NCBI GenBank assembly: GCA_026397955.1
Contig: JAPLTV010000059.1
Span: 1 to 64,000, forward strand
Direction: 5' to 3'
Length of the DNA: 64,000 nucleotides
From: Verrucomicrobiota bacterium
GTDB taxonomy: Bacteria > Verrucomicrobiota > Verrucomicrobiia > Opitutales > UBA953
Made by a program: the position numbers and the translations under genes. Position 1 is the stretch's first letter. The number at the start of each line of letters is the position of its first letter. The notes below the pieces were generated by a model. The model was not told the DNA's origin. It did no database searches and saw only the letters and a list, made by a program, of their open reading frames with translations. Shown piece by piece: positions 54,652 to 63,867 of this stretch.

Positions 54652-55983
54652 ATGACCGCCCCTCGCACCATCGGCATCGGCATCCTCGGCTTCGGCACCG
54701 TCGGCCAAGGCGTCTGGAAACACCTGCACGAGAAGCAGGCCGACCTCGAATCGCGCCTCGGCGTGAAGCTCGACCTCCGCAAGGCCTCCGTCCGCGACCT
54801 GAAGAAGAAGCGCGCGGTCAAGATCCCGGCTTCGAAGCTGACCAAGAATCCCAACGAGATCATCGACGACCCGAAGGTCCACGTGGTCTGCGAACTGATC
54901 GGCGGCACCACCAAGGCCCGCGAGCTCACCCTGCGCGCCCTGCGCCTCGGCAAAGTCGTCGTCTCCGCCAACAAGGCCCTGCTCTGCGAGCATGGCCCCG
55001 AAATCATGCAGGCCGTCCGCCAGCATGGCGGCCAGTTCCTCTTCGAAGCTAGCGTCGCCGGCGGCATCCCGATCATCAAGGCCATCCGCGAAGGCCTCGT
55101 CGCCAACCGCTTCGAGCTGATCGTCGGTATCCTGAACGGCACCTGTAACCACATCCTCACCCGCATGGGCGAGGATGGCCTCTCGTTCCCCGACGCGCTC
55201 AAGGAAGCCCAGGAACTTGGTTACGCCGAAGCCGACCCGACGCTCGACGTCGACGGTATCGATGCTTTCCACAAGGCCTCGATTCTCGCCTGGCTCGCGC
55301 ACGGCAAGTGGGCGCCGCCCGCCCGCACGCTCGTCGAAGGTATCCGCAAGATTGGCCCGGCCGACATCGACTTCGCCCGCCGCTTCGGTTTCGCGCTCAA
55401 GCACCTCGCCGTCATCCGCCGCGACTTTAAGGCCAACTGGATGACCGTCGGCGTCTATCCTTCCCTCGTCCCTAACCGCGATATCCTCGCGCGCGTCTCC
55501 GGCGTCAACAACGGCATCACCCTCCGCGGTGACGTCGTCGGCGCCACCACGCTCACCGGACGCGGTGCCGGCGGCGATGCCACCGCTTCCGCCGTCATCG
55601 GCGACATCGTCGACGCCATCGCCGCCCTGACCGGCGCGATCCCGCAGGCCCTCTCCCCCGAAGGCCTCGCCGCCCGCGAGAAAGCCGGCCGCGCCCTGCG
55701 CATGGCCTCGATCGACGAAATCGTCTCGCCCTTCTACCTGCGCCTCTCGCTGCTCGACAAGGCCGGCGTCTCCGAAGGCATCTACCGCATCTTCTCGAAG
55801 CACAAGGTGTCCATCGCGCGCGTCATCCAGTACGAGCACCCGAACCAGGGTCGCGGCACGGTGACGCTTTCGACCTACCCCGTCAGCGAACGCAAGATGT
55901 CCGCAGTCTTGACAGAATTGCGCCGCCTCAAGACGGTGCTCGAGGAGCCGGTCGTGCTCCGCATCTTCTCTCCCGAATCCTGA
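54652..55983 (+). CDS. hom: homoserine dehydrogenase
   Basis: Reduces aspartate semialdehyde to homoserine for threonine and methionine. The 443-residue protein has the Rossmann motif ILGFGTVGQGVWKHL, VVSANKALLCEHG, the substrate loop GGIPIIKAIREGL, and GILNGTCNHILTRM..GYAEADPTLDVDGIDAFHKASIL. A C-terminal ACT domain (residues ~350-440) allows threonine control. It precedes lysC by 7 bp, a natural pairing. Confidence 0.95.
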   Translation: MTAPRTIGIGILGFGTVGQGVWKHLHEKQADLESRLGVKLDLRKASVRDLKKKRAVKIPASKLTKNPNEIIDDPKVHVVCELIGGTTKARELTLRALRLGKVVVSANKALLCEHGPEIMQAVRQHGGQFLFEASVAGGIPIIKAIREGLVANRFELIVGILNGTCNHILTRMGEDGLSFPDALKEAQELGYAEADPTLDVDGIDAFHKASILAWLAHGKWAPPARTLVEGIRKIGPADIDFARRFGFALKHLAVIRRDFKANWMTVGVYPSLVPNRDILARVSGVNNGITLRGDVVGATTLTGRGAGGDATASAVIGDIVDAIAALTGAIPQALSPEGLAAREKAGRALRMASIDEIVSPFYLRLSLLDKAGVSEGIYRIFSKHKVSIARVIQYEHPNQGRGTVTLSTYPVSERKMSAVLTELRRLKTVLEEPVVLRIFSPES

Positions 55984-55990
55984 TCTCCCG

Positions 55991-57208
55991 GTGGCTCTCA
56001 TCGTCCAGAAATACGGCGGCACTTCCGTCGGTAACGTCGACCGCATCCAGAACGTCGCGGCCAAGATCAAGGAACAGTGGTCGAAGGGTAACCGCATCGT
56101 CGTGGTCGTCTCCGCCCGCAGCGGCGTGACCAACGACCTCATCGCCCGCGCCAAGGCCCTCTCGAAGCTGCCGGACGAGCGCGAGATGGACGTCCTCATG
56201 GCCGTCGGCGAACAGGAAACCATCGCGCTCACGGTCATGGCCCTCCACGCCATCGGCGTCCCCGCCGTCTCCCGCACGGGTGCCCAGGCTGGCATCCTTA
56301 CGGACGACATCCACACCCGCGCCCGCATTACCCGCATCACCGGCGGCGACCTGCTCGCCCGCCTCGACGAAGGCAAGGTCGTCGTGGTCGCCGGCTTCCA
56401 GGGCTGCACCGACCAAGGCGAAGTCACTACCCTCGGCCGAGGCGGCTCGGACCTCACCGCCATCGCGGTCGCCGCCTCCATCAAGGCCGACCTCTGCCAG
56501 ATCTATACTGACGTCGACGGCGTCTACACCGCCGACCCCCGCATCGTGCTCAACGCGAGCAAGCTGACGGAGATCTCCTATGAGGAGATGCTCGAGCTCG
56601 CCTCCAGTGGCTCCAAAGTCATGCAGTCGCGCTCGGTGGAGTTCGCCCAGAAATATAACGTGCCCTTCGAGGTCCGTTCCTCCTTTAACGACCAACCTGG
56701 TACCATCGTGAAAGCCATCGACAAGACCCTTGAAGACGCGGCCATCGCCGGCGTCGCCCTCGACCGCCTGCAGACCCGCGTCACGGTCAACGACCTGCCG
56801 GACACCCCGCAGGCCCTGTCCGCCCTCTTCGACGACCTCGGCGAAGCCGGACTCAGCGTCGACATGATTATCAAGAACCTGGGCAAGGACGGCAAAGCCA
56901 ACCTGACCTTCTCGGTGACCACCGCCGAATTCTCCCGCGTCGAAGCCGTCGTCGGCCAGACCCTCAAGAAGCTCGGCTCGGGCTCCGTCCGTTCCGCGGG
57001 TGAGATCTCCAAGCTCTCCATCGTGGGCGTCGGCATGATTTCCCACCCTGGCGTCGCCGGCACCCTCTTCAAGGCCCTCGCCTCCGTCGGCATCAACAGC
57101 GAGCTCATCACGACCTCCGAGATCAAGATCTCCGTCGCGCTGGAGCCCGCCAAGGCCGACGCCGCCGTCCGCGCCGTGCACACGGCCTTCGGTCTCGACA
57201 AGGCCTGA
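55991..57208 (+). CDS. lysC: aspartate kinase
   Basis: The first step of the aspartate family. The 405-residue protein starts with GTG (VALIVQKYGGTSVGNVDRI) and has VVVVSARSGVTNDLI, TLGRGGSDLTAIAVA, DVDGVYTADPRIV and two C-terminal ACT domains (residues ~265-405). The sequence is intact and the mature length is the common monofunctional type. It forms a likely operon with hom. Confidence 0.95.
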   Translation: MALIVQKYGGTSVGNVDRIQNVAAKIKEQWSKGNRIVVVVSARSGVTNDLIARAKALSKLPDEREMDVLMAVGEQETIALTVMALHAIGVPAVSRTGAQAGILTDDIHTRARITRITGGDLLARLDEGKVVVVAGFQGCTDQGEVTTLGRGGSDLTAIAVAASIKADLCQIYTDVDGVYTADPRIVLNASKLTEISYEEMLELASSGSKVMQSRSVEFAQKYNVPFEVRSSFNDQPGTIVKAIDKTLEDAAIAGVALDRLQTRVTVNDLPDTPQALSALFDDLGEAGLSVDMIIKNLGKDGKANLTFSVTTAEFSRVEAVVGQTLKKLGSGSVRSAGEISKLSIVGVGMISHPGVAGTLFKALASVGINSELITTSEIKISVALEPAKADAAVRAVHTAFGLDKA

Positions 57209-57258
57209 GCCGGCACTCGCCTCTTGCCCGCCAGCCCGCTCCGACCATAGTCCGGGCG

Positions 57259-60048
57259 ATGCTGCGGTTCACCTTGGCCACCTTCCTCGCCCTCGGCGCC
57301 TTGCTGCCGGGTCAGGTCGTGTCGCAGGACCTCCCACCGAACCTGATCACGTCCAACGCGTCCGTCAGTCCTGGCAATCTGCCCGACCGACGGGCGCTAC
57401 TGGGATTGGCCGACCAAGCCTTGGCCGCGGGACTCTCCTCGACGGCCTCCGGCTTATACGCCCAGTTGCTCGCTGATTCGAAGCTCGGCGACAAGGAGCG
57501 CGAACTCGCCGGCCTCGGCCTTTCCGCCGCCTACATCGAGCGCACGCGCACCGCGGAAGCCAAGGCGACGGTGAAATTCCTGCCGAAGTCAGCCCGCAAG
57601 TCTCTCCGCGAAGGACTGATCGCCCTGCTGGAGAACGACACCGACGGCGCCCGCGCTTTCTCCGCCGAGCTGAACATTACTTCGCTGCCCGCCCACGAGA
57701 TCGCCTGGGGCCATGCGCTCCGCTGGATGGTCGCCGGCGCGGAGAACGACAACCTCAACATCAACCTCGCGCAGGAAGCCATCGCGCGTACGGCCGTCTC
57801 CGAAGAACAACGCCAACGCATCGAAGTCCTCGGCTACCGGGCGATGATCGTCGCCGGCAAGGTGGAGCAGCGGACGGTCTCGGCTTTGCGCGACCTCGCC
57901 GCCGATGCCAAAGGCACGCCGCTCGCCTTCGACTACGCCCGTAACCTCGCGCTAGCGCTCGCCCACCTCAAGGACGCCAAAGGCGCCGCCCAGGCCCTCG
58001 CCGCCGCCGGCACCCTGCCCGCCGCCCGCCAAGCGGAAGCCGACCTCCTGGCCGGCCTGATCCTCGGCGCCGAGACGACGGAAGGTCGCGAACGCCTCAA
58101 GGAAGCCGCGCGCAATCCCGCCAACGTCGCGATCCGCCTCACCGCTCTGCGCGCCTTGGTCGCTGCCGCCGATCCGCGAGCCGAGATGGATCCGGCCAAG
58201 CCGATCGACACAAAGGCCATCGCCAACGAGGTGAACGACTTCCTGCTCCGCCGCAACCCCGGGCAACTCTCCTACTACTGCCCGCGCGACCTTAAGGTGC
58301 TGGATTCAATTCACCTCGCCCGCGCCCAACTGATGCTCTTCGCCGGTAGTCGCGAGAAAGCCCGCCAGGCCGCCGAAGACCTCCTCAAGGACGTCCCGGC
58401 CAGCCCGCTCGTCCGCGAAGCCACCCGCACGCTCGCCATCGCAGCCTGGGGTGATGGCTCCTATCGTCTCGCCGCCACGCATCTCACGACGCTGGCCGAA
58501 AGCAGCGTCGACCCCGAACGTGCTCAGCTCCGCATTGCCGCCGCCGATTGCCTCTTCCTCGCCAAGGATTTCGTCCTCGCCGAAAAAGCCTACGCCGGGC
58601 TGCAGAAGGACGCGGCCGATACCAAGATCTCCGAAGACGCCTTCCACCAGCGTATCCTCAGCCTGCTTGAGACGAGTGACGAGATCAGCGCCTGGAACCG
58701 CACCACGGAAGTAATCGAAGAAGCCGCGCGCTCCAATCGCACCCGGACCAAGGAACCCATCTGGTCGGCGATTTGGAGCCTTGTCGAGGACATGCGCAAG
58801 GCCCACCGACCGGCCGATGCCGAACGCCTGCTGGCCCGTCTCGCCCCGCTCACCCAAGGTGCGCGCGCAGATTACGACCTTCGCTTCACCTGGCAGCGCG
58901 CTCTCCTCGCGATCGCGAACAATCGTCCTGCCGAAGCGAGCCAGCTCGCCGCCGAGATCGACCGCAAGCTCTCGAGCCTCCCCTCCGGCGCCACCCCGGA
59001 TGACCTGAGCAAAGCCGTGCCGGAACTCCGCGGCCACGCCGCGCTCCTGAAGGCACGCACCTCGCTCAACGCCGGCGCCGCCAAAGGCCTCGACGAACTC
59101 GTCGCGCTCCGTCGGCAGTTCGGCAAGGTACCCGCCGCCGCGGCCTCCTACCTCGTCGAAGGCCGTCATCTGGCCTCCGTCGGTCGTAATGCCGAAGCCC
59201 AGGTGCGCTTCGAATCCCTCGCCGAAGAATTCAAGGGCGAGGCGAACCTTGCGGAATTCGCCGCACTCGGACTCTACGAAGCCGCCGAACAGTCCGCGCT
59301 CCAGGCGCCGACCGGCGGCGAGGACAAGCTCACGCAAGCGGTCTTGCTCCTCGAACGCTTCACCGCGACCTACCCGCAGAACGCCTTGATCTTCCGCGTG
59401 TCGCTGCGTCGCGCCGAGATCCTCCGTACGCTCGGCCAGTTCGACAAATCCCTCCTCGTGCTCGAAGGGCTGATTCGCGACAAGCCGACCGACCCTTCCC
59501 GCCCGCAGGCCGAGATGGCCCGTGCCGACTCCCTCTTCGGGATGGCCCAGCAGTGGCGCGACCGCAGCGGGCAGCTTGACCGCCAGCGCGTTTCCCGCGC
59601 GGCCGCCGCCTACGAGCGCATCGCCGAAGCCTGGGCCAAAGATTCGGACGACATGAAGATCGAGGCATGGTATAAATGGGCGCTTACGCTGATCGAACGT
59701 TCCCGGACCGAGACCGGCCTGGACGCGGCGACAACTCGCGGCGAAGCCCGTAAGATCCTGCTCCGCGCCTTGGGGGCCCTGCGCGATGCGACCGCCCGCG
59801 CCGCCGCGGACACCACCGGCAAGCTCTCCTCCGAAGGACGCCTGTGGCTCTCCCGTTCCGTACTGCTCATGGCCGAGACCTGCGAGTTAGACGGCGATCG
59901 CACCGAGGCCGTCGCCGCCTACAAAATCATCGTCAACGTCAACCAGGGCCAGCCTTCTGCTCAGTCACGCCTGCCTGGCCAGTCCACTGCCGAAAGCAAA
60001 CTTGCGACCCTCCGCAATTCATCGTCCAATCCTCCCAAGTCCCAATGA
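57259..60048 (+). CDS. large exported TPR-repeat protein
   Basis: A 929-residue protein with a signal peptide (1-22) and almost wholly alpha-helical repeats of the TPR type from ~45 to ~900 (LLGLADQALAAGLSSTASGLYAQLL, ADCLFLAKDFVLAEKAYAGLQ, AEILRTLGQFDKSLLVLEGLIRDKPTD). No catalytic motif or membrane anchor appears. It overlaps the ExbB-like start by 4 bp, so it is a probable periplasmic partner of that motor; its role cannot be given further. Confidence 0.82.
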   Translation: MLRFTLATFLALGALLPGQVVSQDLPPNLITSNASVSPGNLPDRRALLGLADQALAAGLSSTASGLYAQLLADSKLGDKERELAGLGLSAAYIERTRTAEAKATVKFLPKSARKSLREGLIALLENDTDGARAFSAELNITSLPAHEIAWGHALRWMVAGAENDNLNINLAQEAIARTAVSEEQRQRIEVLGYRAMIVAGKVEQRTVSALRDLAADAKGTPLAFDYARNLALALAHLKDAKGAAQALAAAGTLPAARQAEADLLAGLILGAETTEGRERLKEAARNPANVAIRLTALRALVAAADPRAEMDPAKPIDTKAIANEVNDFLLRRNPGQLSYYCPRDLKVLDSIHLARAQLMLFAGSREKARQAAEDLLKDVPASPLVREATRTLAIAAWGDGSYRLAATHLTTLAESSVDPERAQLRIAAADCLFLAKDFVLAEKAYAGLQKDAADTKISEDAFHQRILSLLETSDEISAWNRTTEVIEEAARSNRTRTKEPIWSAIWSLVEDMRKAHRPADAERLLARLAPLTQGARADYDLRFTWQRALLAIANNRPAEASQLAAEIDRKLSSLPSGATPDDLSKAVPELRGHAALLKARTSLNAGAAKGLDELVALRRQFGKVPAAAASYLVEGRHLASVGRNAEAQVRFESLAEEFKGEANLAEFAALGLYEAAEQSALQAPTGGEDKLTQAVLLLERFTATYPQNALIFRVSLRRAEILRTLGQFDKSLLVLEGLIRDKPTDPSRPQAEMARADSLFGMAQQWRDRSGQLDRQRVSRAAAAYERIAEAWAKDSDDMKIEAWYKWALTLIERSRTETGLDAATTRGEARKILLRALGALRDATARAAADTTGKLSSEGRLWLSRSVLLMAETCELDGDRTEAVAAYKIIVNVNQGQPSAQSRLPGQSTAESKLATLRNSSSNPPKSQ

Positions 60049-60686
60049 GCAGCCGCTTCTCCTTCCCCTTTGACGCCGGCCCCTTCGTCTGGCTGCTGCT
60101 GCTGCTCGCCTTCCTCGCCCTGGTCTTCGTGGTCGAACGCGCGATGTTCCTGCACCGCGGCCTCGTGCTTTCCTCCGACTTCATTGAAGGCGTCCGTAAC
60201 AACCTACGCGCCGGTCGCCCGCTCGAAGCCCTTGCCGCTTGCGAAGAGTCCCCGGGCCCCGTGCCCCGCGTCGTGAAAGCCGCCCTGCTCCGTTCGGCCA
60301 GCGGCGAAGAAGCCATGCGCGCCGCCGCCACCGAGGCCGCCCTCCTCGAACTTCCGGTGCTCGAACGACGCCTCGGCACCATCGCCTCTATCGGCCGCGT
60401 CGCCCCGTTGCTCGGTCTTGCTGGCGCGATCTTCTCCGGTTTCAACCTCGCCTCCGCCCTGCGCGACGGGAGCGTCTACGCCTCCGCCAACGGCCTGCTG
60501 ACCGAAGTCCAGGCGGCCCTCGCCACCGCGGGCTTCGCGATGGTCATCGCCGCCGCCTGCGCGATGGCCCACCACTTCCTCGTCGGCCGCGTCCGTTCGA
60601 TCGTCACGGAGATGGAAATCGCGGCCCACTCGATCATCACCTTCGTGCGCCACGAGCTGCCCGAAGAGAAGCCTCGCCAGAGCTGA
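60045..60686 (+). CDS. ExbB/TolQ/MotA-like motor protein with altered pore residue
   Basis: A 213-residue three-helix membrane protein. TM1 is at ~13-32, TM2 at ~118-138 (APLLGLAGAIFSGFNLA) and TM3 at ~155-175 (ALATAGFAMVIAAACAMA). The family has Thr in the GLxGTV loop of TM2; here it is Ala128. The TM3 Thr (Thr161) is retained. It is cotranslated with the TPR gene before it and precedes the ExbD-like gene by 1 bp. Confidence 0.85.
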   Translation: MSSRFSFPFDAGPFVWLLLLLAFLALVFVVERAMFLHRGLVLSSDFIEGVRNNLRAGRPLEALAACEESPGPVPRVVKAALLRSASGEEAMRAAATEAALLELPVLERRLGTIASIGRVAPLLGLAGAIFSGFNLASALRDGSVYASANGLLTEVQAALATAGFAMVIAAACAMAHHFLVGRVRSIVTEMEIAAHSIITFVRHELPEEKPRQS

Positions 60687-60687
60687 G

Positions 60688-61149
60688 ATGAGGACGCCCC
60701 TCGGAGTCCTGGAAAAAGTCCGCCCCGCCGAACAGGGCTTGGATTTCGTGCCGTTGGCTCTCGCCCTCGTGTGCGCGGCGCTCACCTATGTGCTTTCCGC
60801 TGAGTTCGTCTTCGCCCCGGGCATGTACGTCGGCTTCGACGACCGCGCGGGCGCGGTCTCGCCTACGATGAAGACGCCCAAGCTGGCTACCGGCGACATG
60901 GCACGCACCTCCCTGACGGTGACGCTCGTTTCCGCCCGCGGCAGCAGCGTGTTCGTCGTCGCCGGTCGCGTGGTCACCCGCGACGGCCTCGAGCAGGAAC
61001 TCAGCCGTGTCGCCGCCAAAGGCGGCTCCTCTCGTCCGATCCTGATCAAGGCCGACGCATCCCTTACCATGCAGAGCTTCCTCGACGTCTGCGAACTCGC
61101 CCGCAAGGCCGGCTTCCCCGGCGTCCTGGTCGCGGCCGACGAGCGTTGA
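60688..61149 (+). CDS. ExbD/TolR-like protein lacking the membrane aspartate
   Basis: A 153-residue protein with one N-terminal TM (~19-40, FVPLALALVCAALTYVLSAEF) and a periplasmic domain of ExbD type (SSVFVVAGRVVTRDGLEQEL, ILIKADASLTMQSFLDVCELARKAGF). In ExbD/TolR/MotB the TM carries an essential Asp three residues after a Pro (E. coli ExbD D25). Here that position (after Pro22) is Leu25. An Asp is present three residues before the Pro (Asp19), at the membrane edge. It pairs with the ExbB-like gene. Confidence 0.8.
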   Translation: MRTPLGVLEKVRPAEQGLDFVPLALALVCAALTYVLSAEFVFAPGMYVGFDDRAGAVSPTMKTPKLATGDMARTSLTVTLVSARGSSVFVVAGRVVTRDGLEQELSRVAAKGGSSRPILIKADASLTMQSFLDVCELARKAGFPGVLVAADER

Positions 61150-61194
61150 TTCGCGGTTGCCACGGCCGAGTCGGGTAGAACATTCTCCGGCCAA

Positions 61195-61956
61195 GTGTCC
61201 TCCCCTGCGCCCATCGCCCCCGTCAATCCCGTGCCGCCGCGTCACATCGGCATCATCATGGATGGCAACGGACGCTGGGCCGCCGCCAAAGGCCTCCCCC
61301 GGCTCGAAGGCCATCGCCGCGGGGCCGAACGGCTCATCGAGATCATCGACGCGTGCATCGACGGCGGGATTGGCACACTCACCGTCTTCGCCTTCTCGGC
61401 CGAGAACTGGAAACGTCCGCTCGAGGAAGTCAGCGGCCTCTTCAAGCTCGGCGAGTGGATCCTCCGCGCGCACCTCGCCCGTCTCGAGAAACGCAACGTC
61501 CGCCTCCGCGTGATCGGCGACATCAGCGCCCTCCCTGAATTCGTCCGCGTCCCGCTCGAGGACGTCATCAAGTCCAGCAAGGACAATACGGCCTTCACCC
61601 TAGTCGTCGCGCTCAACTACGGCGCTCGCCAAGAAATCGTCGCCGCCGCGCAGGCGCTCGCCGCCGACGTCGCCGCAGGGAAGCTCGCTCCCTCCGAAGT
61701 CGACTGGTCCGCGGTCGAGACCCGCCTGCAGACGGCCGGCATGCCCGACCCCGACCTCATCATCCGCACATCGGGCGAATTCCGCCTCAGCAATTTCCTG
61801 CTGCTCCAGTCCGCCTATGCCGAGATCGTCTTCGCGTCGGTCTTCTGGCCTGACTTCGATAAAGCCCAGCTCCAACTCGCCCTCGCCGAGTATGCCAAGC
61901 GCGAACGCCGCTTCGGGCAGACGCGCGAACAGATCCAGACTTCTTCCCAAGCATGA
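61195..61956 (+). CDS. uppS: undecaprenyl diphosphate synthase
   Basis: A cis-prenyltransferase making the C55 lipid carrier for the cell wall. The 253-residue protein has HIGIIMDGNGRWA (catalytic Asp23), FAFSAENWKRP, VALNYGARQEIV and PDPDLIIRTSGEFRLSNFLLLQSAYAEIVF. Start is GTG 61195. It overlaps cdsA by 4 bp, a common pairing in envelope lipid operons. Confidence 0.95.
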   Translation: MSSPAPIAPVNPVPPRHIGIIMDGNGRWAAAKGLPRLEGHRRGAERLIEIIDACIDGGIGTLTVFAFSAENWKRPLEEVSGLFKLGEWILRAHLARLEKRNVRLRVIGDISALPEFVRVPLEDVIKSSKDNTAFTLVVALNYGARQEIVAAAQALAADVAAGKLAPSEVDWSAVETRLQTAGMPDPDLIIRTSGEFRLSNFLLLQSAYAEIVFASVFWPDFDKAQLQLALAEYAKRERRFGQTREQIQTSSQA

Positions 61957-62837
61957 AAGACCGCGCCCTCAGCACCATCGGCCTCTGGGTCGTCGTCGGT
62001 CTCGTTATCTGGGTCGGTGGTTTCTTTTCCGTCGCTGAACAAGCCTCCTTCGGCCTACTGGCTTTGATCATCTGCGCCGCGCAGTATGAATTCTACCAGC
62101 TGGTCCGGGCCATTCCCGGCGTCGGTCGGCCCCACCTTTCCGGGATCGTGGCCGGCTTCGCCTTGCATTTCGGCCTTTTCTTCCTCGCCGCCGAAGAAGC
62201 GCGCGCAAACTACCTCCTGACCGGCGGAGCCTTGCTCGTCGGCTTGCACCTCCTCTCCCTCCTGCGCCATCCCGGCGAGGTCCCGACTCTCCTTCGTCGC
62301 TTCCCGACCCTGTACGGCTTCGCTTACCTGCCCTTCATGCTGGCCTCGCTCATCGCCATCGCGCGCATGAAGGACGGCCATCTGCTCACCGCCCAGTCCG
62401 TCGGGCTCTACTACGTCGTCTGGGTCTTCGTCGCCACGAAGTTCACCGACGTCGGCGGACTCCTGATCGGCGTGCCCTTCGGAAAGCATAAGATCGCTCC
62501 GACCATCAGCCCCGCCAAGAGCTGGGAAGGTTGCCTCGGCGGACTCGCCGCTTCCGCCGGCGCTTCGGCCCTCTTCGCCTGGCTGACGCGAGACATCGTC
62601 GGTATCAGTTTCATGGTGCCCTGGAAGGCCGCCGTACTCGCCCTGCCGATCGCAGTACTCAGCATTCCCTCCGACCTGATCGAATCCGTCTTCAAGCGGC
62701 TCGCCGGCGCCAAGGATTCCGGCGCGACGATTCCTGGTATCGGTGGCGCGCTCGACCTTATCGACAGCATGGTACTCACCTCGCCCGTCGCCTTGATCCT
62801 GCTGTCCTACTTCCTCGAGTGGGCCAAGCGCGGCTAA
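61953..62837 (+). CDS. cdsA: phosphatidate cytidylyltransferase
   Basis: Makes CDP-diacylglycerol. The 294-residue polytopic membrane protein ends with the CTP-transferase signature SVFKRLAGAKDSGATIPGIGGALDLIDSM and contains ISPAKSWEGCLGG. About seven hydrophobic segments are visible. It lies between uppS and miaA with overlaps at both ends. Confidence 0.95.
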   Translation: MKDRALSTIGLWVVVGLVIWVGGFFSVAEQASFGLLALIICAAQYEFYQLVRAIPGVGRPHLSGIVAGFALHFGLFFLAAEEARANYLLTGGALLVGLHLLSLLRHPGEVPTLLRRFPTLYGFAYLPFMLASLIAIARMKDGHLLTAQSVGLYYVVWVFVATKFTDVGGLLIGVPFGKHKIAPTISPAKSWEGCLGGLAASAGASALFAWLTRDIVGISFMVPWKAAVLALPIAVLSIPSDLIESVFKRLAGAKDSGATIPGIGGALDLIDSMVLTSPVALILLSYFLEWAKRG

Positions 62838-63727
62838 TGACCGCACCCGCGCCAGCAATCCATGTGCTGACGGGCCCGACCGCCGTCGGGAAGACGGAGA
62901 CCGCGCTGCGTTGGGCCGAACAACACGACGCGGAGATTATCTCCTGCGATTCCGTCTGCGTGTATCGGGGCATGGATATCGGTTCGGCCAAACCCACGCC
63001 GGAAGAACAGCGCCGCGTCCGCCATCACGGCCTCGACCTCGTCGAGCCTTCGGAACGATACTCGGTCTCGCAATATGTCGACATGGCCCGCGAAGCCATC
63101 GCCAGCGCGCACGCCCGCGGCAAACGGATACTCGTCACGGGCGGCAGCGGCTTTTACCTCGCGGCCTTCTTCGGACCAGTCACCGACGAACTCGAGATTC
63201 CGCAGGCTATCACGGATGAGGTCCGCACGCTTCAGCGGCAAGGACTGGGCGCTATGCTCATCCGCCTCCGCGAGGTCGAAGGGCAGAACCTTCCCGACTG
63301 GCTCGATGCCCAAAACCCCATCCGTATCGCCAAGGCCCTCGAACGCCGCCTGGCCTCCGGCCGGACCCTCGACTCCCTGCGCGACGAGTTCCTGACCCGT
63401 CGCGGACCTTTTGCGGACCACCCGGTCACCTGCGAACTCCTCGAACGTCCCGATGATGAGCTGAAGGTCCGGATCGCCTCCCGCACGACCGCCATGCTGC
63501 GTGATGGCATCATTGAGGAGTCCGTACGCCTCTTGGCGCTGAATCTGGACCCCGAACTGACATCCTCACGCGCTGTGGGCTATCGGGCCGTCATGGACTG
63601 GCTGGAGGGCGGGAAACGCGTGGCGGCGAGCGGCTTGGCCGAACGCATCAACCTCGACACTTGGGCCCTGGTCAGGAAACAACGTAAGTGGTTCCGCAGG
63701 TTGGGCTTAGCCAAAGATGCTGAATAA
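62837..63727 (+). CDS. miaA: tRNA dimethylallyltransferase
   Basis: Adds an isopentenyl group to A37 of tRNAs reading UNN. The 296-residue protein has P-loop LTGPTAVGKTETAL (13-20), ISCDSVCVYRGMDIGSAKP, the ILVTGGSGFYL motif and NPIRIAKALERRL. The start codon shares a base with the cdsA stop (TAATG). It uses the same isoprenoid precursor pool as uppS. Confidence 0.95.
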   Translation: MTAPAPAIHVLTGPTAVGKTETALRWAEQHDAEIISCDSVCVYRGMDIGSAKPTPEEQRRVRHHGLDLVEPSERYSVSQYVDMAREAIASAHARGKRILVTGGSGFYLAAFFGPVTDELEIPQAITDEVRTLQRQGLGAMLIRLREVEGQNLPDWLDAQNPIRIAKALERRLASGRTLDSLRDEFLTRRGPFADHPVTCELLERPDDELKVRIASRTTAMLRDGIIEESVRLLALNLDPELTSSRAVGYRAVMDWLEGGKRVAASGLAERINLDTWALVRKQRKWFRRLGLAKDAE

Positions 63728-63753
63728 TCAGCTTTCGGCCTAGTTTTCTTATA

Positions 63754-63787
63754 AAATGACCTACCCTCTGTTAAAAAAGGGTCATTT
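63754..63787. repeat. AT-rich inverted repeat between miaA and the peroxiredoxin gene
   Basis: AAATGACC (63754-63761) pairs with GGTCATTT (63780-63787). The 140-bp gap holds runs of T and probably the promoter of the last gene; as terminator it is imperfect since no T-run follows directly. Confidence 0.5.
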
Positions 63788-63867
63788 ATGGCATTTTGCC
63801 GCCTCCATCCTTGCAAGCCCCTGTTTTTTGACCAATTTCGGCGTCGCACCCCCTACCCACCTAAACC

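Noticed and set aside
54628-56484. 618-codon minus-strand open frame
   Set aside because: It lies opposite hom and lysC, both with complete family motifs. Its product is Arg/Ala/Asp-rich without any motif; it is a GC-bias shadow.
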